Position numbers and translations under genes: made by a program. Below the pieces are notes generated by a model. The model did no database searches. It worked only from the letters and a program-made list of their open reading frames with translations, and had not been told where the DNA came from. A stretch of 64,000 bases of DNA from Pseudomonas grandcourensis. Lineage in GTDB: Bacteria > Pseudomonadota > Gammaproteobacteria > Pseudomonadales > Pseudomonadaceae. The DNA lies in assembly GCF_039909015.1 (NCBI RefSeq), contig NZ_CP150919.1, forward strand, positions 4,316,501-4,380,500. Direction: 5' to 3'. Shown one piece after another: positions 35,254 to 45,739 of this stretch (the stretch's first letter is position 1; every line of letters starts with the position of its first letter).

Positions 35254-37188
35254 TCATGTGCGAAAGTGCCCAACCGCAGCATTCAACTCTCCATCCACCT
35301 GCTGGAGTTCGAGCGTCAACCGCTGCAATTTCACACTTTCTTGGGCGCTCTCCTCTGCCACTTCGCGCACTCGAACGATGTTCTGGCTAGCCTGTTCCGC
35401 CAAAAACCGCTGTTGCTCCGCGGCCCCGGAGATTTGTTTGTTCATCCGTTCAATGCTTGATACGGCGCGAGTAATTCGTGTCAATGCCTGAGATGCCTGA
35501 CCAGCAAGGATCACTGTTTCACCTGTCAGCGCATGGCTAGCCTGTAGCCGCTCAGTTGCCTGCTGGGCGACGCCACGCAGGCGACTGATCAAGTCCTCGA
35601 TTTCAGCGGTAGAACTCTGCGTGCGGCGTGCCAGACCACGAACTTCGTCAGCTACTACGGCGAATCCACGACCGTTTTCACCTGCTCGAGCTGCTTCTAT
35701 AGCCGCATTTAATGCCAGTAAATTAGTTTGTTCTGCTACAGCTTTAATCACATCAAGAATGCCGCCAATAGCCGTACTTTCTGCCAGTAACGATTGCATT
35801 GCTTCATCGCAGCCTGTCATTTCCAAAGCCAGTTGGTTGATCTTGGAGCCCGCTTGGCGTGCCAAATCGTCACCTTCGCGCGCCTGGTCATCAGCAAGAG
35901 CTACTGCCGCGCTAGCGTCCTTGACGTTACGTGCGACTTCGCCGGCCATCATAGTCATCTGTTGCATTGCGGTAGCGGCGATTTCAGTCTCCTGTCGTTG
36001 TCTCTCAACTCCCTGGCTGCTGCGCTGAATGACTTCTGCCAGGCTTCCTGCCGTTCCATTGAGCAGGCCTACCCCGGTACCAATTCGACCAACCAATCCT
36101 CTCAGGCTACCCAGCATGCTATTGACAGTATCCAATAGTTGCCCAAGCTCATCGTGCCGAACGCTTACACCATCAGGCGCACAACTCAGGTCACCTGCAG
36201 CAACCTGTCGAGCCAAATGAACAGCCCGACGCAACGGCTGCAGTATCAAATGACGTATTAATAGACTCGCACCAATACCCAGCGCTAACGCCAGCAAGCT
36301 AATAAGGCCAAGCTGACTGTACGCGTTGCGACCATCGCGTTGAATCGCCTGGCTCTGAAATTGGTTGGCCTTATCCAACAACTCGCTGACTTGCTGGGTT
36401 TGCGCGTTCATCGCTTCGCTACTAAGAGCGCTTTGCTTGCGGCTGGCAACGAACTGTTCGAAGGCTTTTCGATAATCAGCCAGTGCATGACTTGCAGTCT
36501 GAAGCGAAACCTTTTCCTGATCATCGAGATTGAGCACCTGCATTGAAGACAGTAGGTCGCTCATGCGCATCTCCCAATCGCTACGGAAGCGCTCCTCAGC
36601 ATCCAACGAATAATAAAGCTCGCTATCACGGAGCTTGGCCAGCTTGTCACGTAGAGCAGTGGTCTGCTCCAGTAACAACAGTTGCCCGCTGTCCGGAGAA
36701 GTACCTCGTTCCTGCTGTGCACTCATTGCATCAAGCTGATCGAGAAATACCAAGGTGAAGCTTTCTCCCGCTGTCTGCGCGAGTGTTTGCATGCGCAAGC
36801 GAGCCTCTCGTGCTTGCTGAAGAGACTCCGCATAACTTAGGAACTGCTTTAAATAGTCGCTGGACGCCTCCCGCATCGCGATGTCGGCGTTATTTTTTTG
36901 CGGGAGGCCATCAAAATGCCGAGTGAGCTGCTCAACTGCACCTCGCACTTGATCCTGTGCCTGAGGAGAAAGACTAAGTGCATATTCTTTTTCCGCGATA
37001 CGAGCCTGCAGGACCAACGTTTGAATCCAGTCCTCGGTACGAAGTTGTTCACCACGACGCCCTAACAGACTCAAAGAATGGAAAGCGGTAATTCCCACCC
37101 CGAGAGTGAATAGCAACACCAACCCGAAACCGATCGACAGCTTGGCTCCTACCGAGAGATTACCCAGTAGTCGACTCACCAAAGACAT
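35254..37188 (-). CDS. Methyl-accepting chemotaxis protein with HBM-type sensor domain
   Basis: The 644-residue chemoreceptor has a first membrane segment at about residues 15-37 and a roughly 260-residue all-helical periplasmic domain of helical bimodular (HBM) type. A second membrane segment lies near residue 300, followed by HAMP and a signalling domain with the hairpin tip [20 protein letters not shown]. McpS, the HBM receptor of P. putida, senses TCA-cycle acids, so organic acids are a possible ligand here. The start has GAGG nine bases upstream (ATG 37188). It lies between the integrase remnant and the MMPL gene and is probably its own transcription unit. Confidence 0.9.
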   Translation of the reverse strand: MSLVSRLLGNLSVGAKLSIGFGLVLLFTLGVGITAFHSLSLLGRRGEQLRTEDWIQTLVLQARIAEKEYALSLSPQAQDQVRGAVEQLTRHFDGLPQKNNADIAMREASSDYLKQFLSYAESLQQAREARLRMQTLAQTAGESFTLVFLDQLDAMSAQQERGTSPDSGQLLLLEQTTALRDKLAKLRDSELYYSLDAEERFRSDWEMRMSDLLSSMQVLNLDDQEKVSLQTASHALADYRKAFEQFVASRKQSALSSEAMNAQTQQVSELLDKANQFQSQAIQRDGRNAYSQLGLISLLALALGIGASLLIRHLILQPLRRAVHLARQVAAGDLSCAPDGVSVRHDELGQLLDTVNSMLGSLRGLVGRIGTGVGLLNGTAGSLAEVIQRSSQGVERQRQETEIAATAMQQMTMMAGEVARNVKDASAAVALADDQAREGDDLARQAGSKINQLALEMTGCDEAMQSLLAESTAIGGILDVIKAVAEQTNLLALNAAIEAARAGENGRGFAVVADEVRGLARRTQSSTAEIEDLISRLRGVAQQATERLQASHALTGETVILAGQASQALTRITRAVSSIERMNKQISGAAEQQRFLAEQASQNIVRVREVAEESAQESVKLQRLTLELQQVDGELNAAVGHFRT

Positions 37189-37291
37189 ACAAATATCCTC
37201 TTCACGCTAGTGGTGATGCAACCAGGAACAGGAAAACATGCCCACTGTCGGAGTCACTTATGCTTCGCCGACAAAGGCAGGGAGACTGACG

Positions 37292-37322
37292 GGATAATCC
37301 TGAACCAAGTCCAGGATTATCC
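37292..37322. terminator. Inverted repeat between chemoreceptor and MMPL genes
   Basis: The 11-bp perfect arms GGATAATCCTG / CAGGATTATCC surround a 9-nt loop. It lies 50 bp beyond the stop of the MMPL gene, so it probably ends the DUF1302-MMPL operon. No T-run follows, so an operator role cannot be excluded. Confidence 0.5.
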
Positions 37323-37371
37323 GGGCGCTACATGCACCCACCGCAGGTGTGATGAAACCCTAATACGCCAA

Positions 37372-39834
37372 TCAGGCGTTGGCACTGCACAGACGCAGTG
37401 AATGACCTGGAGTGGATTGTTCACTCAATGTCATCGGGTTGGCGACCTTGCTGCCAGAAGCATCACTGCGCAGTGTGGAAGGCAAGAGGAAGTAAGCCAG
37501 TGCCGGCAGTAATAGAAGCGCCCCCACCATGTTCCAGACAAACATGAACGCCAGGAGCACACCCATGTCGGCCTGGAACTTGATTGGGGAAAATATCCAG
37601 GTACCCACACCTATCGCCAAGGTTATCCCTGTGAGCATTACAACCTTGCCCGTGGAGACCAGGGCGCGGTAGTAAGCTTCGGAGAGGCTTTTACCTTCGC
37701 GCAAGAACCCCAGCATGATGGTCATTACATACAGCGCGTAATCAACGCCGATACCTACACCTAGAGCGATTACCGGCAGGGTCGCCACTTTCACACCGAT
37801 ACCTAAACCGACCATCAGTGCCTCACACAGAATCGACGTGAGCATGAGCGGAATCACTGCACACAGAGTGGCTCGCCAGGACCTGAAGGTGACGAGGCAG
37901 AGCAAAATGACTGCGCCATACACCCAGAACAGCATCTCGCGATTGGCCTCTTTGACCACAATGTTGGTCGCTGCCTCAATTCCCGCATTGCCGGCGGCAA
38001 GTTGGAATTTGACCTCATCAGTGTCATTTGCTGCTGCAAAAGCCTCGACGTGATTCACCAACCGCGTAAGGGTGTCGGCCTTATGGTCTTTGAGAAAAAC
38101 GTACAGCGTCAGCAAGCTGCAGGACTCATTGTAAAGTCCCCGCGGTGCGCTGGCGGTAATCATGTTAAGCATGGCCTGGTTGTTTTGCAGCTCGTACCAC
38201 TTGGAGTTGCCCTCAGACAGTCCTACCAACATACGACGATTTAACAACGCCATGGAGTTCGTTGAGTCTACCCCGGGTAAACTGCGCAACTGCCAATCCA
38301 GATCGTCGACCTTACGCAAGATGTCGTAGCTTGAGCAGGCACTCTTAGGTGTCTTCACCATTATGGCGAACAGGTCACTGCTGGCTCCGTAGCTGCGCGT
38401 CATGAAGGCATCATCGAGGTTGTAACGCGAATCCGGACGTAACTCTGGCGCACCAGCATCCAGATCGCCAATTGCCAGATGCAAGCTGACCATAAAGCCC
38501 AGCACAGCAGCCACCAGGCTGACAACTACGCTGATCAAGGCCCATGGTTTTCGAGTAAATAGATCAAGGAATCGCCAAAAAACGTGTCGCGCTTGACCAC
38601 TCTGCTCGGCCCGTTCGCTCTTGAGGCTTAGCTCGGCTGCGCAGCGATTGACGCCGACATAGGAGAGCAGGACGGGTAGCAAAATGAGGTTGGTGAAAAT
38701 CAGCACCGCAACGCCGATGCTAGCGATAATGGCCAAGTCTTGAATGACTTTGATCTGAATGATCATTAACACGGCGAATCCCACCGCATCACAAAGCAGT
38801 GCAGTCAGACCGGCGAGAAACAGGCGACGAAACGTGAAGCGCGCGGCAACCACTCGGTGCATGCCGCGACCAATATCCTGCATGATGCCGTTCATTTTCT
38901 GGGCGCCATGACTCATGCCAATGGCAAACACCAGAAAGGGCACCAGGACCGAATATGGGTCAAGCTCATACCCCAGCAACGGCAGCAAACCAAGCTGCCA
39001 GACAACCGCCACTACCGAGCAAAGCACGACCAGAAATGTGCTCCGCAGGCATCGGGTGTAGCCATAGAGCACTACTGTCGTGATAGCAATGGCGGCGGCA
39101 AAGAACAGCATGATTTGCCCCAGCCCATCTATCAGGTCCCCTACCTTCTTTGCGAACCCCGTGATGTGAATGTCAATGTTGTCGCTTTGAAACTCGGCGC
39201 GAAGCGCTTCCAACTGAACAGAAAGTTTGGCGTAGTCGAGGGGCTGGCCGTCCGGCGTGCGTGACAGCAAAGGAATGGAAATGATGCTGGACCGCTGGTC
39301 GAAGGCTACCAGTTGGCCTATCTCGTTGGACAACTGCACATTGCTTCGTAACTCAGCGAGGGATGCGGGGCTACCGTCGTACTTGTCAGGAATGACCGGC
39401 CCACCATCGAGCCCATCCTCCGTCACCGAAACCCAGCGTGTGGAAGGCGTCCATAGCGACTTCATGTACACGCGGTCCACGCCTGGCAGCAAAAAGATAC
39501 GATCGTTCATGGACTGCAAAGTACGCAGGTAATCAGTGTCGTAGATATCCCCCTTCTTGTTGGCAACCGCGATACGCACCGTATTACCTAGTCCGGAGAG
39601 CTCCTTTTGATTGGCTAGATAATTGGCAATATAGGGATGACCAGTCGGGATCATCTTCTCGAAACTAGCGTTCAATCCCAGTCGAGTGGATTGCCAGCCG
39701 AGCAGGACCGTCGTCAGCAGACATAGCAGAAGCACCCAGTGGCGATGGTTGAATAGAGCACGCTCAACCAAGGTCCCTGACCTTGGATCAAATATGCCTG
39801 ACTCAGGCAGGGAAGGATGACGAGCGGAATTCAT
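37372..39834 (-). CDS. RND-superfamily MMPL-type transporter
   Basis: The 820-residue inner-membrane protein has two sets of six membrane helices (clusters near residues 45-65, 230-410, then 440-460 and 640-790) with sterol-sensing-domain-like character (GVGIGVDYALYVMTIM, LALNASFEKMIP-like entry). It belongs to the MMPL/hydrophobe exporter branch, not the drug-pump branch. ATG 39834 with GGAG upstream is chosen over a frame opening at 39888. It is the last gene of the DUF1302-DUF1329-BNR-MMPL module and starts only 4 bp after the preceding stop. It probably moves a lipophilic substrate between envelope layers; direction is unknown. Confidence 0.88.
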   Translation of the reverse strand: MNSARHPSLPESGIFDPRSGTLVERALFNHRHWVLLLCLLTTVLLGWQSTRLGLNASFEKMIPTGHPYIANYLANQKELSGLGNTVRIAVANKKGDIYDTDYLRTLQSMNDRIFLLPGVDRVYMKSLWTPSTRWVSVTEDGLDGGPVIPDKYDGSPASLAELRSNVQLSNEIGQLVAFDQRSSIISIPLLSRTPDGQPLDYAKLSVQLEALRAEFQSDNIDIHITGFAKKVGDLIDGLGQIMLFFAAAIAITTVVLYGYTRCLRSTFLVVLCSVVAVVWQLGLLPLLGYELDPYSVLVPFLVFAIGMSHGAQKMNGIMQDIGRGMHRVVAARFTFRRLFLAGLTALLCDAVGFAVLMIIQIKVIQDLAIIASIGVAVLIFTNLILLPVLLSYVGVNRCAAELSLKSERAEQSGQARHVFWRFLDLFTRKPWALISVVVSLVAAVLGFMVSLHLAIGDLDAGAPELRPDSRYNLDDAFMTRSYGASSDLFAIMVKTPKSACSSYDILRKVDDLDWQLRSLPGVDSTNSMALLNRRMLVGLSEGNSKWYELQNNQAMLNMITASAPRGLYNESCSLLTLYVFLKDHKADTLTRLVNHVEAFAAANDTDEVKFQLAAGNAGIEAATNIVVKEANREMLFWVYGAVILLCLVTFRSWRATLCAVIPLMLTSILCEALMVGLGIGVKVATLPVIALGVGIGVDYALYVMTIMLGFLREGKSLSEAYYRALVSTGKVVMLTGITLAIGVGTWIFSPIKFQADMGVLLAFMFVWNMVGALLLLPALAYFLLPSTLRSDASGSKVANPMTLSEQSTPGHSLRLCSANA

Positions 39835-39838
39835 ATGC

Positions 39839-40942
39839 TCACTCCGAAACTTCAGTGGCGGGATGTGAAAAACGTGACAAACCAGCAAAACCGGAGGTAA
39901 TCAGACTACCGTCGACCGCCTCAACAATGCTGCTCACGGGAATTCCCAGCGGATTGCCCACCGGGTTAAGTGCTAAACCATTTGAGGCGGAGCTACTGAA
40001 CAAATCACCAGTTTGATTGGCTAGCAATACACTTCCATCTGGCAATCGAGCGGAACTACTGATTGAACTCGGCCTAGACACCTTCAATTGATTAAAGCTG
40101 GCACCATCATCAGATGACAAATAGGCATGGCCTTTAAGTCCCGCGATCAGCAGAGCTCCGTCACCACGTATATTCGCAGTGAAAAAGCTACCGTTATATG
40201 GGCTTGGCAAATGTGTGAAAGACTTTCCGTCATCTGTTGAGCGAGCTACATAACCTTGTTCACCGGCAAGGAACCAAAGGTGGTCTTTCCGAGCGATCGC
40301 GTAGATGTGCACAAGCGACGGATTTTCGATGCTGCCTATCAGCGATTGCCATGTTGCCCCACCATCCTGAGTAGAAAAAACCATTCCGTAGGAGCCGGCT
40401 ACGAGGCCGTGGTTGGCATCAAGAAAATGCAGGGCCAGGAATGGTTTATCCGGCCCATCTGCTACCAGGCGTTCGGCATTGGAAATGCGCATATCAGCCG
40501 CGTCGGCATCGACTGCATTAGCTTTTATATCTTGAGCTGCCTTCAACTCAATCTCTGCAGCCTGTATACCCGTAAGCTGGAGGCTCCAGCGCTCACCACC
40601 GTCCGCAGTGGCCAACACTGTGCCACCGTGTCCGACTGCCCAGCCATGTTCGTCATCGATGAACTGAACCGCAACCAGACTGACTGAGACCGGTACCTGC
40701 ACCTGTCTCCAGGACTGGCCATTGTCATCGGAAAGTACAATGACGCCTCTTTCACCAACCGCAATCAGTCGATCACCAGCACGTGCCAAATCAATCAGAA
40801 CAGCATGAGCGGGTGTGGCGATTTGCATCGCCGATGAGCTCAGGACAGAGCCTACGGCTCCACCCTCAGCACAAGCAAGCGAAGCTAAAGCAGACAAAGC
40901 CAAAGCTAACGCCAAGGCACTTAAACGACTGTTTATTATCAT
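39839..40942 (-). CDS. Exported YCF48/BNR-repeat beta-propeller protein
   Basis: The 367-residue protein has a Sec signal (INSRLSALALALALSALASL, cleaved near ACA) followed by repeats with BNR/YCF48 character (GVIVLSDDNGQSWRQV, GTVLATADGGERWSLQ, GMVFSTQDGGATWQSL, GYVARSTDDGKSFTHL, GHAYLSSDDGASFNQL). That gives a probable beta-propeller in the periplasm. ATG 40942 with AAGAGA upstream is preferred to the frame opening at 40984. Proteins of this type accompany MMPL transporters and DUF1302/DUF1329 proteins in several proteobacteria, perhaps as assembly or adaptor factors. Confidence 0.85.
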   Translation of the reverse strand: MIINSRLSALALALALSALASLACAEGGAVGSVLSSSAMQIATPAHAVLIDLARAGDRLIAVGERGVIVLSDDNGQSWRQVQVPVSVSLVAVQFIDDEHGWAVGHGGTVLATADGGERWSLQLTGIQAAEIELKAAQDIKANAVDADAADMRISNAERLVADGPDKPFLALHFLDANHGLVAGSYGMVFSTQDGGATWQSLIGSIENPSLVHIYAIARKDHLWFLAGEQGYVARSTDDGKSFTHLPSPYNGSFFTANIRGDGALLIAGLKGHAYLSSDDGASFNQLKVSRPSSISSSARLPDGSVLLANQTGDLFSSSASNGLALNPVGNPLGIPVSSIVEAVDGSLITSGFAGLSRFSHPATEVSE

Positions 40943-41019
40943 TTTTATTATCTCTTGAACCGCGTGTCGCAAAAGCACCGACAACTGAGATTGTCGGTGC
41001 TTTTCAGAGAGTCTTAGCG

Positions 41020-42381
41020 TTAACGCACACCCTGCCCCGCCATTACTGTTGGCGAGAAGTCAGACTTCTTGAAACGCTCGACAATCCCCCATTGCGAGGA
41101 CTGTCCAGTGAGCAGGTCAAGTACAAACCAAGTACCGGACATAAAGTCATAGAACCCCGACGAGACAGAAGCCTGGGCAGGAATATCTGGCATGACTGCC
41201 GGTAGCGCCCACAGCGTTTTGGCCAATTGACCACTTGCATCCCAACGATCGCCCAACAGCGCTTGCCAGGTATCTTCATCCAGGTAGTAACGGCTCTTAA
41301 CCATTTGATGGCGCTCGCCAGGCTTCAGATTTGCCTCGACAACCCACACACGATGCAGTTCCCAGCGCAAGACGTCTGGATTAAGATGCCGCTTACCAAG
41401 TACGTCTTCCGGTTTGCCTGCGGTAAAGAATTTATTGGTGTTATAGGGAATATAAAGTTCCTTTTTACCTACCAACTTCCAATTGAACCGGTTGAGCCGC
41501 CCTTTATAAACGGACAGTTCGTCGTAGGCCATCACGCCTGCTGTTGAAGGCGCTGGCGTGTCGCAGCAGGAGTTAGGTACCTTGCGCACTCGCCGTTGGC
41601 CGGCAAGGTAGATATGCGTCTGTGATTTATCGGCATTGAGATTGGCCCGATCCATCGCCTGCTCACCAGCACGAATCGGTGGGCCAATATTAAGCAGGCG
41701 AATCATCCAGTAATCGCCATCGAAAGTCTGCGCCGAGCCATCCTGAAAGTAATACGGCATCTCTTGGATAGCCTTACCATCGGTAGTCATTACCTGTTGA
41801 CCATCGGCAGTCATCAAATAAAAGCGAGCGTCCCGCGTAATGGAGGTACCGCTCCAACTCAGCAGATGGTTCCACATCGCCTCGTCACCATTTTTCGGAA
41901 TCGGAAACGGGATACCGCCATAAGCCCCTTCGGGCATTGGACCCGCGCTACCCTCTACCAGCGTGGCATTAACCGCATTCTTGGCTGTATTGTCATATAC
42001 CCACTGCGGAGCCGCTGCTGTTCGACGTGTTGGGTAGATATCCATTCGATAGGTGTCTGGATACCGTTTGAACATTTCTTTAACACCATCGCTCAACTTA
42101 TCTGCGTATTGAGCCATGTTCTTCGAAGTAATGCTGAACAGTGGTTTATCCGCGGCGAAAGGATCGCCACGCTTACCACCCTTCTGATAAGACGGATCAA
42201 CGGTGGTATATCCACCCTCCCATGCCGGGATAGTTTTATCCGCGTTACCAGCCCGCTCAGCGCCAAAGGGGGTCAGGCTTTTGCCTAAATCATCTACTCC
42301 GGTAGCCAACGCGGACGCGCTAAAAGCAATAGCACTCATTATAAAAAAATAAGCAGCACTGAATTTAATTCGAGAAATCAT
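41020..42381 (-). CDS. DUF1329 exported protein (LolA/LppX-like family)
   Basis: The 453-residue protein has a signal peptide (MISRIKFSAAYFFIMSAIAF, cleaved after ALA) and the DUF1329 pattern: LGKSLTPFGAERAGNADKTI near the N-terminus, then RRVRKVPNSCCDTPAPST and LNRFNWKLVGKKELYIPYNT. The fold is thought to resemble lipoprotein carriers, which would suit shuttling a hydrophobic molecule across the periplasm. ATG 42381 with AGAGGA upstream is used; a TTG two codons earlier has poor spacing. It lies 12 bp after the DUF1302 gene. Confidence 0.87.
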   Translation of the reverse strand: MISRIKFSAAYFFIMSAIAFSASALATGVDDLGKSLTPFGAERAGNADKTIPAWEGGYTTVDPSYQKGGKRGDPFAADKPLFSITSKNMAQYADKLSDGVKEMFKRYPDTYRMDIYPTRRTAAAPQWVYDNTAKNAVNATLVEGSAGPMPEGAYGGIPFPIPKNGDEAMWNHLLSWSGTSITRDARFYLMTADGQQVMTTDGKAIQEMPYYFQDGSAQTFDGDYWMIRLLNIGPPIRAGEQAMDRANLNADKSQTHIYLAGQRRVRKVPNSCCDTPAPSTAGVMAYDELSVYKGRLNRFNWKLVGKKELYIPYNTNKFFTAGKPEDVLGKRHLNPDVLRWELHRVWVVEANLKPGERHQMVKSRYYLDEDTWQALLGDRWDASGQLAKTLWALPAVMPDIPAQASVSSGFYDFMSGTWFVLDLLTGQSSQWGIVERFKKSDFSPTVMAGQGVR

Positions 42382-42393
42382 GTTCAAGTCCTC

Positions 42394-44097
42394 TTAGAAA
42401 GTGCTCTTGATAGAGAAGGCCAGGTAATCCCGATCTTTAAATGATTGCTTATAATTAAACTGGCTGGCCTCATTGAGCGTAGTGTCAGATGGACCGTAAT
42501 AATGTGTGTACGTCAAACCACAAGTGACACGATCAAGGTAGGTGGCGGTTACACCGATATTGAAATCACCACCTTTATCAGGACCGAAAGCGCCAACTAC
42601 AGCGGACTTACCCATAGGGAAGTAGCTGACACCTAGCGGAACACCAAGATCGATACCCGGGAATACCTGACGATAAGTTGGTGTATACACCAACTTGAGC
42701 CCTACCCCGTCATCTGTAGCATTCGGATCCAGTGCTGATCGGTTTTCAGTAACCTTCAACAAACGGTTCCAGGCAATCTCACCGATAAAGCTGGCCTCAT
42801 TGGATATGAAAGTTGGCTCGAGAGATGCGAGCACGTTCAAATTCACGTGGGCAGTCCGCCCGACCGCGTAAAGTGGATGATTGTCATTGTCAGCGTCTAC
42901 ATCTGGCAGTACGACCTGACCATTCGATACCAGGGGCATATTCCAGCGCATAGACGCTTCCCCGGCAAAGTTATACTCACCCACTGACGTGGTAAAACTT
43001 GCGCCCAGTGCGCGTATATCCTCCGGATACACCCAGAAGAACTCACCTACTTGTCCGGTTGCAAAATTAGGGGCGCCTACGCCAGGACGGAGGTACAACT
43101 GCGGGGTTTTATCATGGTATTGGATAGCATAAAGCCCGTAATCGACAGTTTCAGCTGCATAGCGTAACTGCAGGCCACCCTGTCCAGAACTCCGGGCTTT
43201 TTTGTCCTTACCATGAAAAAAGGCCGCAGGGCTGATTGGATTACCACCGAGAAAATCGGGGAATGGCTCCCCGACAATCAGGCGCTCAGCCCCCTCTCCC
43301 ATCATGTCGAGCGTGGAAAAATAGCTACCCGCCGCAGGTAATCGTGTTTCTTCCCACTCAAACTGATAGAACGCACCCAACGAAAGCGCATCAGTAAGTT
43401 GGTAGGAAGTAGACAACTGACTAACTGGTCTGGTGATTTCCTTGAACTGGGTGTTGGGTACTGAAATAGCCTTTACCACGTCCACCGGAGCCATTCCGCC
43501 AGCAATCCCATTGGCCCCGAAAAACAGACTTTCCCCCCAAATTAGGCCATGCCGACCCAAACGAAAGGACAAAGCTCGATCCGCAACTTCACCATTCCAA
43601 TAGACGAATGCATCTAATAACTCACCATCACCGCCGTGCAGATGTCGAGTGTCATCAGTGAATTCGTCATAGGCAACCGACACCTGATTCGCGCGCGCGG
43701 GGTTGTTGTTATCGTTGTCCTTCTGGTATTCGGTGTCGAACCAGGCTGCTCCGCTTAGACGACCACCAAAATTACGGTAACCGATATCCATTTCCGAGAG
43801 CAGGTCAAAACGGTTAGAGATAAGGCCCTTATCAAAAGCACGGTCACCGTCATCCTGGTTCAGGCTGACTTCGCTTTTCGAAAGCTTGCTGCTTGGGTCC
43901 TTCAGACGCCATGCAGAACTGTACTTGAGGGTGTTATCCCAGCGTGCACTAAGATCATTGTCGCCCGTATCAATTTGAAATGCACTGGCACTCATCGATA
44001 TCACACTCAGCGCACCTCCTGCTAGAACGCATGATAGGAACTTTGGCCGCCCTGAAGGCGACGGACATGAGTACGTAGTAGACTTTATTACACGCAT
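42394..44097 (-). CDS. DUF1302 outer-membrane protein
   Basis: The 567-residue protein has a signal peptide (cleaved near SASAFQ) and a beta-barrel-like body of alternating aromatic/polar strands ending in phenylalanine (LAFSIKSTF), as expected for an outer-membrane protein. Family landmarks include LSARWDNTLKYSSAWRL, LGRHGLIWGESLFFGANGIA and SQLSTSYQLTDALSLGAFYQ. It is the first gene of the four-gene envelope module. GAGG lies eight bases before ATG 44097. Two 18-bp palindromes at 44238 and 44507 in the upstream gap suggest control by the TetR encoded at 48424. Confidence 0.88.
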   Translation of the reverse strand: MRVIKSTTYSCPSPSGRPKFLSCVLAGGALSVISMSASAFQIDTGDNDLSARWDNTLKYSSAWRLKDPSSKLSKSEVSLNQDDGDRAFDKGLISNRFDLLSEMDIGYRNFGGRLSGAAWFDTEYQKDNDNNNPARANQVSVAYDEFTDDTRHLHGGDGELLDAFVYWNGEVADRALSFRLGRHGLIWGESLFFGANGIAGGMAPVDVVKAISVPNTQFKEITRPVSQLSTSYQLTDALSLGAFYQFEWEETRLPAAGSYFSTLDMMGEGAERLIVGEPFPDFLGGNPISPAAFFHGKDKKARSSGQGGLQLRYAAETVDYGLYAIQYHDKTPQLYLRPGVGAPNFATGQVGEFFWVYPEDIRALGASFTTSVGEYNFAGEASMRWNMPLVSNGQVVLPDVDADNDNHPLYAVGRTAHVNLNVLASLEPTFISNEASFIGEIAWNRLLKVTENRSALDPNATDDGVGLKLVYTPTYRQVFPGIDLGVPLGVSYFPMGKSAVVGAFGPDKGGDFNIGVTATYLDRVTCGLTYTHYYGPSDTTLNEASQFNYKQSFKDRDYLAFSIKSTF

Positions 44098-44237
44098 ATA
44101 CGAACCTCTTTTGTTTTTGTATTAGGCTTCGCTAAACTTGAAATTTGACGCTACTTAACCGCTCCTTCCGAAAACGCATATACCTATCCGGGTCTCACCG
44201 AGCACCAGCGATATGACCATTCCCATTAAATTTAACA

Positions 44238-44255
44238 ATACGGGACGTTTCGTAT
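44238..44255. promoter_or_regulatory. TetR-type operator, DUF1302 proximal site
   Basis: ATACGGGACGTTTCGTAT. It shares the A-x-A-C-G...ACG...CGT-x-T frame of the 18-bp palindromes at 44507, 48192, 50599 and 53003, and lies 141 bp upstream of the DUF1302 start. Confidence 0.55.
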
Positions 44256-44506
44256 ACTTACAGCTATCAACCAGGCCTGTCAAGCCCGGGGTGATGTGTT
44301 TTGCCTACGGATCCCTGTTGGGGGGCTGGCATACCGTGACCCTGGCAGCGTCTAAATCCGAGGATCCACCAACAGAAAGCCCTGTAAGACAGATAGTTGT
44401 GATTTTTTGACGTTTGAAAGTTGCAGCCGCTTTTCCTGCCGGGTGAACAGACAACGCGCAAGCGCAATCTCACCTTTCATCTGCTAAGCGGCAACAATCA
44501 TAAGCA

Positions 44507-44524
44507 AAACGGAACGTACCGTTT
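44507..44524. promoter_or_regulatory. TetR-type operator, best palindrome
   Basis: AAACGGAACGTACCGTTT, palindromic at 16 of 18 positions. It is the reference for the cluster's operator motif and lies about 410 bp upstream of the DUF1302 start. Confidence 0.65.
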
Positions 44525-44750
44525 ATTACATTTCCATTTGTTATGTTCTGCAAGCTAAATGCGAGAAAAGTTAAGGTTTAGAGTTCAACCTGAAAGGCAT
44601 AAAATAGCGCCATGTATCGCTTCTCTATGCCTAAGAATCGATACGCGCTGAATGGCAGATGGCGTCAAGGGCAGTAAAGCCAAATCGCCACAATGATTTT
44701 ATTAAAAAAACGCTTGCACTAGAAGCCAAGCGTAAAATTGCAGCACCTAA

Positions 44751-45653
44751 TTAAAATTTAAACATTCCATTGAGCATCACTGTGTCGCCTTCCGAAGTAT
44801 TTCGAGCATAAACATCTTTTTGATAGCCGAGTACTACTCCAAAATCCCGACTTGCGTAGCCCACTTGCGGGCCGACCTTTATGGATCTTGTTCGATTACC
44901 TACATCATCCCCGTGGGACTGGTCATCATTCAACTGAGTCGACAAATATCCACCAATACCTGCCAGCCAGTTCTGGGTCAGCCGATAGTTAAATCCATAG
45001 TCTGCAACGACCTGCACTCCAGATTTATAGTCAGTCTTTGGATTTTCGTAACTATAGTTGACACTGATCTTCGAGCTGACCTCAACTTGCGGCATTGGAA
45101 ACCACGTAAAGGCGTAAGCAGCATAAATTGCCTTACTATTGTTTCCTGGATTAATCAAGGCGTGTTCATCATATTTCCCCCAAGGCGCTACAAAATCCAA
45201 CTCCAGGTTATGAAGATAGGTTGGAGACTGCCAGCTGACCAAGGCACCGAATAATGGGTCGCCCATTCCATTCGAGGAGTCTCTACCAAATGCTCCCAAT
45301 GCAGGAATATCCAGGTGACCAGCAACGTAAGGAACTGCGAGCTGCAATGAAACGTTCCCGCCAAGTAGTGATGGCCCATCAAGCGTGTGTACTAATCTCA
45401 AAGCATGCGAGTGAACTCTTCCTTTAGCCTTTTGAAATACCTTATTTCCTTGCCCATCTCGAATTGAATCTATGGCAACGGTTTTATTGTATGTATAGGC
45501 ATGGGTTTCACCTGGAGCACCTACTGCCCCACTCATGACAGTTACAATACCCAATGGATAACTGGAAGCACCTCCTTCAAGCGCCATCGATTTGGCGGCA
45601 AACAGCAATACACCAAAAAAAATCACCAGGCGAAAATCAGCTGGAGTCTTCAT
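44751..45653 (-). CDS. Phenol_MetA_deg-type outer-membrane protein
   Basis: The 300-residue protein has a signal peptide (about 24 residues, cleaved near SMALEGG) and the pattern of the 'transporter, meta-pathway of phenol degradation' family (start EGGASSYPLGIVTVMSGAVG; core LDFVAPWGKY; end MLNGMFKF). These are predicted outer-membrane barrels found in aromatic-degradation clusters. ATG 45653 with AAGGAA upstream is preferred to the longer frame from 45686. The gene is visibly richer in A+T than its neighbours. It is probably the last gene of the 47-48 kb operon. Confidence 0.8.
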   Translation of the reverse strand: MKTPADFRLVIFFGVLLFAAKSMALEGGASSYPLGIVTVMSGAVGAPGETHAYTYNKTVAIDSIRDGQGNKVFQKAKGRVHSHALRLVHTLDGPSLLGGNVSLQLAVPYVAGHLDIPALGAFGRDSSNGMGDPLFGALVSWQSPTYLHNLELDFVAPWGKYDEHALINPGNNSKAIYAAYAFTWFPMPQVEVSSKISVNYSYENPKTDYKSGVQVVADYGFNYRLTQNWLAGIGGYLSTQLNDDQSHGDDVGNRTRSIKVGPQVGYASRDFGVVLGYQKDVYARNTSEGDTVMLNGMFKF

Positions 45654-45739
45654 CACACGTTCCTTTCTTGTTTTTGTTTTTGGCAATGGAAATTGACGCA
45701 GTCAAATAACATAAGGATCTGCCAAAAATCCTCTGGATG

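Larger units (their letters stand above)
44098..44750. other. Control region upstream of the DUF1302 module, 653 bp
   Basis: There is no gene here; the interval is A+T-rich. It contains two 18-bp palindromes (44238-44255 and 44507-44524) matching others in the aromatic gene cluster. The promoter of the DUF1302 operon must lie here. The 3' end of the outer-membrane protein gene at 44751 borders it on the right. Confidence 0.6.
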
